64,000 bases of DNA from Flavobacterium sp. KMS (GTDB lineage: Bacteria; Bacteroidota; Bacteroidia; Flavobacteriales; Flavobacteriaceae): NCBI RefSeq assembly GCF_000813005.1, contig NZ_JSYP01000015.1, positions 119,835-183,834 on the forward strand. The letters are read 5' to 3'. The translations under genes and the position numbers were made by a program. Shown here one piece after another: positions 61,509 through 64,000 of the stretch. The notes below the pieces were generated by a model. That model was not told the DNA's origin and made no database searches. It was given only the letters and a program-made list of their open reading frames with translations. Position 1 is the first letter of the stretch, and every line of letters starts with the position of its first letter.

Positions 61509-64000
61509 ATGAACAAAAATTTACTTATAGTATTAGCCATTCTTTTATTTAATATAGGATATGGCCAAGATCTAAAAACATGGACAGGAGCCCAGAGCAC
61601 TGCATGGGATGATGATGCAAATTGGGCGCCTGAAGGAATGCCGACATTTGACAATGATATATTAATATCAAACGGGCCCAATGTGCTATATCAGCCGATA
61701 ATATCTATCCCAGGAATTACTTGCGGTACTCTTACGTTGCAAAATTCAACTCCAGGTAGTATTGTTGTTTTGACAGTTAAGGGGTTAGGTGGATTGACTA
61801 CTGCATCAATAATTATGAATAGTAGCGTAGCTACCAGCAAGTGTAGTTTAAATATCGGCTCAACTGTAACTGTAAAAGGTGATGTTAAAATGAATGGAAC
61901 TGCGCTTCAAAATGATGTGACTTTTTCCGGAGATGGAAATTTACTAATTGGAGGAATGATGACTGGAGGTTCTTTAAATACTGGTACTGTATCAGATCAA
62001 AAAGGAACTGTAACTTATAATGGTACAACAACACGATCTGTTGGTGCATATAGTTATCATAATCTAACGCTTTCTGGTAGTGGTGTAAGAACAATTGGTT
62101 CTGGAGTAATTGTAAATGGTACGCTAACTATGACTGGTTCTGCAACAGCTTCTGCTGCGCCAGTTTATGGTGATAATGCAGCTTTAAGGTACAATAGTGT
62201 ATCGAATCAGACAGTTGGACCGGAGTGGGTTACTCCCTTTGTTTCGAAAGGTGGGGTTCAGATTTCTACTATTGCTCCAAAAGTAGTCACTATAGGTGAT
62301 AATTTAGAGAAGAAATTTGATAAAGGAGTGTCGCTTATCATAGATTCAGAAGCTTCATTAGTAGTTGGTAACAACAGTAATATGTATTTCGCGGGTAATT
62401 TTATGAACAGCGAAGGGTCATTAATAACTGATGGATATGTTTATTTGACAGGTACAAGCAATCAAAATATTGGTGGTTTTGTATCTACAAAGGGAGTTGT
62501 TATGAGCAAAACTGCTGGAACAGCTACTTTTACAGCTAATGTTAAGGCAGAAGAATTAACAATTGACGGTATAGGTGGAGCACTTAATCTTGGAAAAAAT
62601 TTGACTCATACATTTACTAAATGGATTAGAACCCAAGGAACATTAAACGGAGGTTCAAGTATTTTAAAAATTTCAGGAGATGTTGTAGGTAACGGAAGTA
62701 ATTTTGTACCAGGAACCGGTACAGTAGAATTTAATGGAGGAGCTCAAAATTTAGGATCAGGATCCATAACTTATAATAATTTGGTATTATCAGGAACTGG
62801 AGTTAAAACATTTGGTGCTAAAACTACAATAAATGATACTTTTTCTATAGCGACTGGAGTAGTTGCTGATCTTACAGCTGGTTTCGTGCATACAGCTAAA
62901 AGTATAAAACTTGGTGGCAATGCAGGATCTGGTGGATCATGGGGAAGCTCACTTTCAAACGCAGTGAATAAAAATAATGTTTATTTTACTTCTAATAGTG
63001 GTATCGTAAATGTTGGACCAACAATAGTAGTAAGTACAAATAGCTTACCAGCATTAACGACAATTTATGGCACACCATCAGTATCAAAAAACTTTGATAT
63101 AACAGGTATCGCAATGCTTGAAGGAATTGTAGTTACGCCATCTTCAGAGTTTGAAGTAAGTACAGATGGAATTACTTTTGCTAATACACTTACTCTTGGA
63201 GCGACTGGTAATATTGCGCAATCAAAGATTTATGTTCGATTAAAAGCGACAACTGCAGCAGGAAGTTATTCTTCTGGAAATATTGCTTTAACGAGTAATG
63301 GTACAACTACGGTAAATATACCAATAGCGACAAGTACTGTAGATAAAGCAGAATTAACTATCAAAGCAGAGAACAAGGAAAAAGCTTATGGATCAGACAA
63401 TCCAGTTTTAACAGTAAGTTATGATGGATTTGTAAATGGAGAGACTGTAGCGATTTTAATTAAACTACCTACAATTACAACTACGGCAGTTAAAGGAAGT
63501 GTAGCAGGAACAACTTATCCAATCACTGCTACTGGAGCAGAGGCATTGAATTATAAGTTTAAATATGAGCCGATAAATGGATCATTAACTATTACTCCTG
63601 TAGCTTTAACTATTACAACAAATGATAATAGTAAAGTTTACGGATCTCAGAATCCAGTTTTAACAGTAAGTTATGATGGTTTTGTGCCTGGTGAAACTGA
63701 AGCGAATTTAACCGCAAAGCCTACAATTGCTACTACAGCAGTTACAGGAAGCCCAGCAGGAAAATATGAAATTACAGCTACTGGAGCGGCTTCATCAAAT
63801 TATAAAATTATATATGTTAATAAAGGATCATTAACTATTACTCCTGCGGCTTTAACTATTACAACAAATGATAATAGTAAAGTTTACGGATCTCAGAATC
63901 CAGTTTTAACAGTAAGTTATGATGGTTTTGTGCCTGGTGAAACTGAAACGAATTTAACCGCAAAGCCTACAATTGCTACTACAGCAGTTACAGGAAGCCC
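61509..64000 (+). CDS. Large secreted surface protein with MBG repeats (runs off window)
   Basis: 830 codons without a stop to the window end. Signal peptide (LLIVLAILLFNIGYGQ), then WTGAQSTAWDDDANWAPEG, an opening common in flavobacterial surface proteins, about 430 residues of Gly/Thr/Asn-rich beta-solenoid-like sequence (LTLSGSGVRTIGSGVIVNGT), then from about residue 615 repeats of about 82-84 residues of the MBG (mostly bacterial Ig) type: TTNDNSKVYGSQNPVLTVSY. Two complete repeats and part of a third are visible. Probably an adhesin exported by type IX secretion; the C-terminal sorting domain is outside the window. Confidence 0.85.
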   Translation, partial: MNKNLLIVLAILLFNIGYGQDLKTWTGAQSTAWDDDANWAPEGMPTFDNDILISNGPNVLYQPIISIPGITCGTLTLQNSTPGSIVVLTVKGLGGLTTASIIMNSSVATSKCSLNIGSTVTVKGDVKMNGTALQNDVTFSGDGNLLIGGMMTGGSLNTGTVSDQKGTVTYNGTTTRSVGAYSYHNLTLSGSGVRTIGSGVIVNGTLTMTGSATASAAPVYGDNAALRYNSVSNQTVGPEWVTPFVSKGGVQISTIAPKVVTIGDNLEKKFDKGVSLIIDSEASLVVGNNSNMYFAGNFMNSEGSLITDGYVYLTGTSNQNIGGFVSTKGVVMSKTAGTATFTANVKAEELTIDGIGGALNLGKNLTHTFTKWIRTQGTLNGGSSILKISGDVVGNGSNFVPGTGTVEFNGGAQNLGSGSITYNNLVLSGTGVKTFGAKTTINDTFSIATGVVADLTAGFVHTAKSIKLGGNAGSGGSWGSSLSNAVNKNNVYFTSNSGIVNVGPTIVVSTNSLPALTTIYGTPSVSKNFDITGIAMLEGIVVTPSSEFEVSTDGITFANTLTLGATGNIAQSKIYVRLKATTAAGSYSSGNIALTSNGTTTVNIPIATSTVDKAELTIKAENKEKAYGSDNPVLTVSYDGFVNGETVAILIKLPTITTTAVKGSVAGTTYPITATGAEALNYKFKYEPINGSLTITPVALTITTNDNSKVYGSQNPVLTVSYDGFVPGETEANLTAKPTIATTAVTGSPAGKYEITATGAASSNYKIIYVNKGSLTITPAALTITTNDNSKVYGSQNPVLTVSYDGFVPGETETNLTAKPTIATTAVTGS
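63603..64000 (+). repeat. Near-identical 246-bp MBG repeat units
   Basis: The unit starting at 63603 (GCTTTAACTATTACAACA) returns at 63849 with only one base change seen up to the window end (gaagcg versus gaaacg). The previous unit at about 63351 is more diverged. Recent duplication or gene conversion is likely. Confidence 0.9.

Overview
The window looks like a chromosome segment of a Flavobacterium or close relative (Bacteroidota). The evidence is AT-rich DNA, promoters with the Bacteroidota -7 element TAnnTTTG instead of -10 boxes, almost no Shine-Dalgarno sequences, gldB and gldC gliding genes, a division and cell-wall (dcw) cluster in flavobacterial order, many short lipoproteins, and the start of a large MBG-repeat surface protein. 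I see no transposase, prophage, integrase or CRISPR array. Functions come from protein motifs and gene context read by eye.

Layout. 1-5 kb: 5' part of an AraC-type regulator, a four-copy intergenic tandem repeat, a Crp/Fnr-type regulator divergent from a GcvH-like protein plus methyltransferase pair, and a 5'(3')-nucleotidase divergent from a DeoR-type regulator around a perfect 24-bp palindrome. 5-11.5 kb: a tripartite RND efflux operon on the minus strand. 11.9-16.1 kb: a methyltransferase, then a three-gene locus (CKGKC small protein, Met/His-rich lipoprotein, TonB receptor) that I read as copper import. 16.2-17.7 kb: a truncated nitronate monooxygenase, two identical tRNA-Gly genes and peptidase E. 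17.9-23.9 kb: three tandem carboxypeptidase-regulatory-like paralogues, a DUF6702-like protein and an M1 metallopeptidase, then tatA and a PAP2 phosphatase. 24-31 kb: PhyH oxygenase, O-methyltransferase, LEA-like lipoprotein, a YceI/outer-membrane-protein/YceI-like operon, rlmN and a lipoprotein. 31-42 kb: polyprenyl synthase, an ECF sigma operon, dnaG, an orphan LuxR-type response regulator, nadE, gldBC, engB and an alpha/beta hydrolase. 42.5-58.5 kb: the dcw cluster mraZ to ftsZ. 58.7-64 kb: yqeY-like gene, tRNA-Arg, NIPSNAP and HxlR genes, and the open-ended surface protein.

The most interesting signal is regulatory. The Crp/Fnr-type protein at 1051-1734 has no cysteine, but its own promoter carries a perfect FNR-type box (TTGAT-N4-ATCAA). 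Related boxes stand before the putative copper locus and before the YceI operon. In both, the box centre lies exactly 36.5 bp from the last base of the TAnnTTTG element, which is about -41.5 from the expected transcription start, the class II activator position. This suggests a local regulon linking the regulator, copper import and a periplasmic YceI/outer-membrane module.

Other notable points are two copies of a structured RNA-like element with compensatory stem changes, a DnaG whose zinc ligands are all replaced, an unannotated 59-residue membrane protein between murG and murC, MraZ-type direct repeats before mraZ, and several promoters placed so close to the start codon that leaderless mRNAs are expected.
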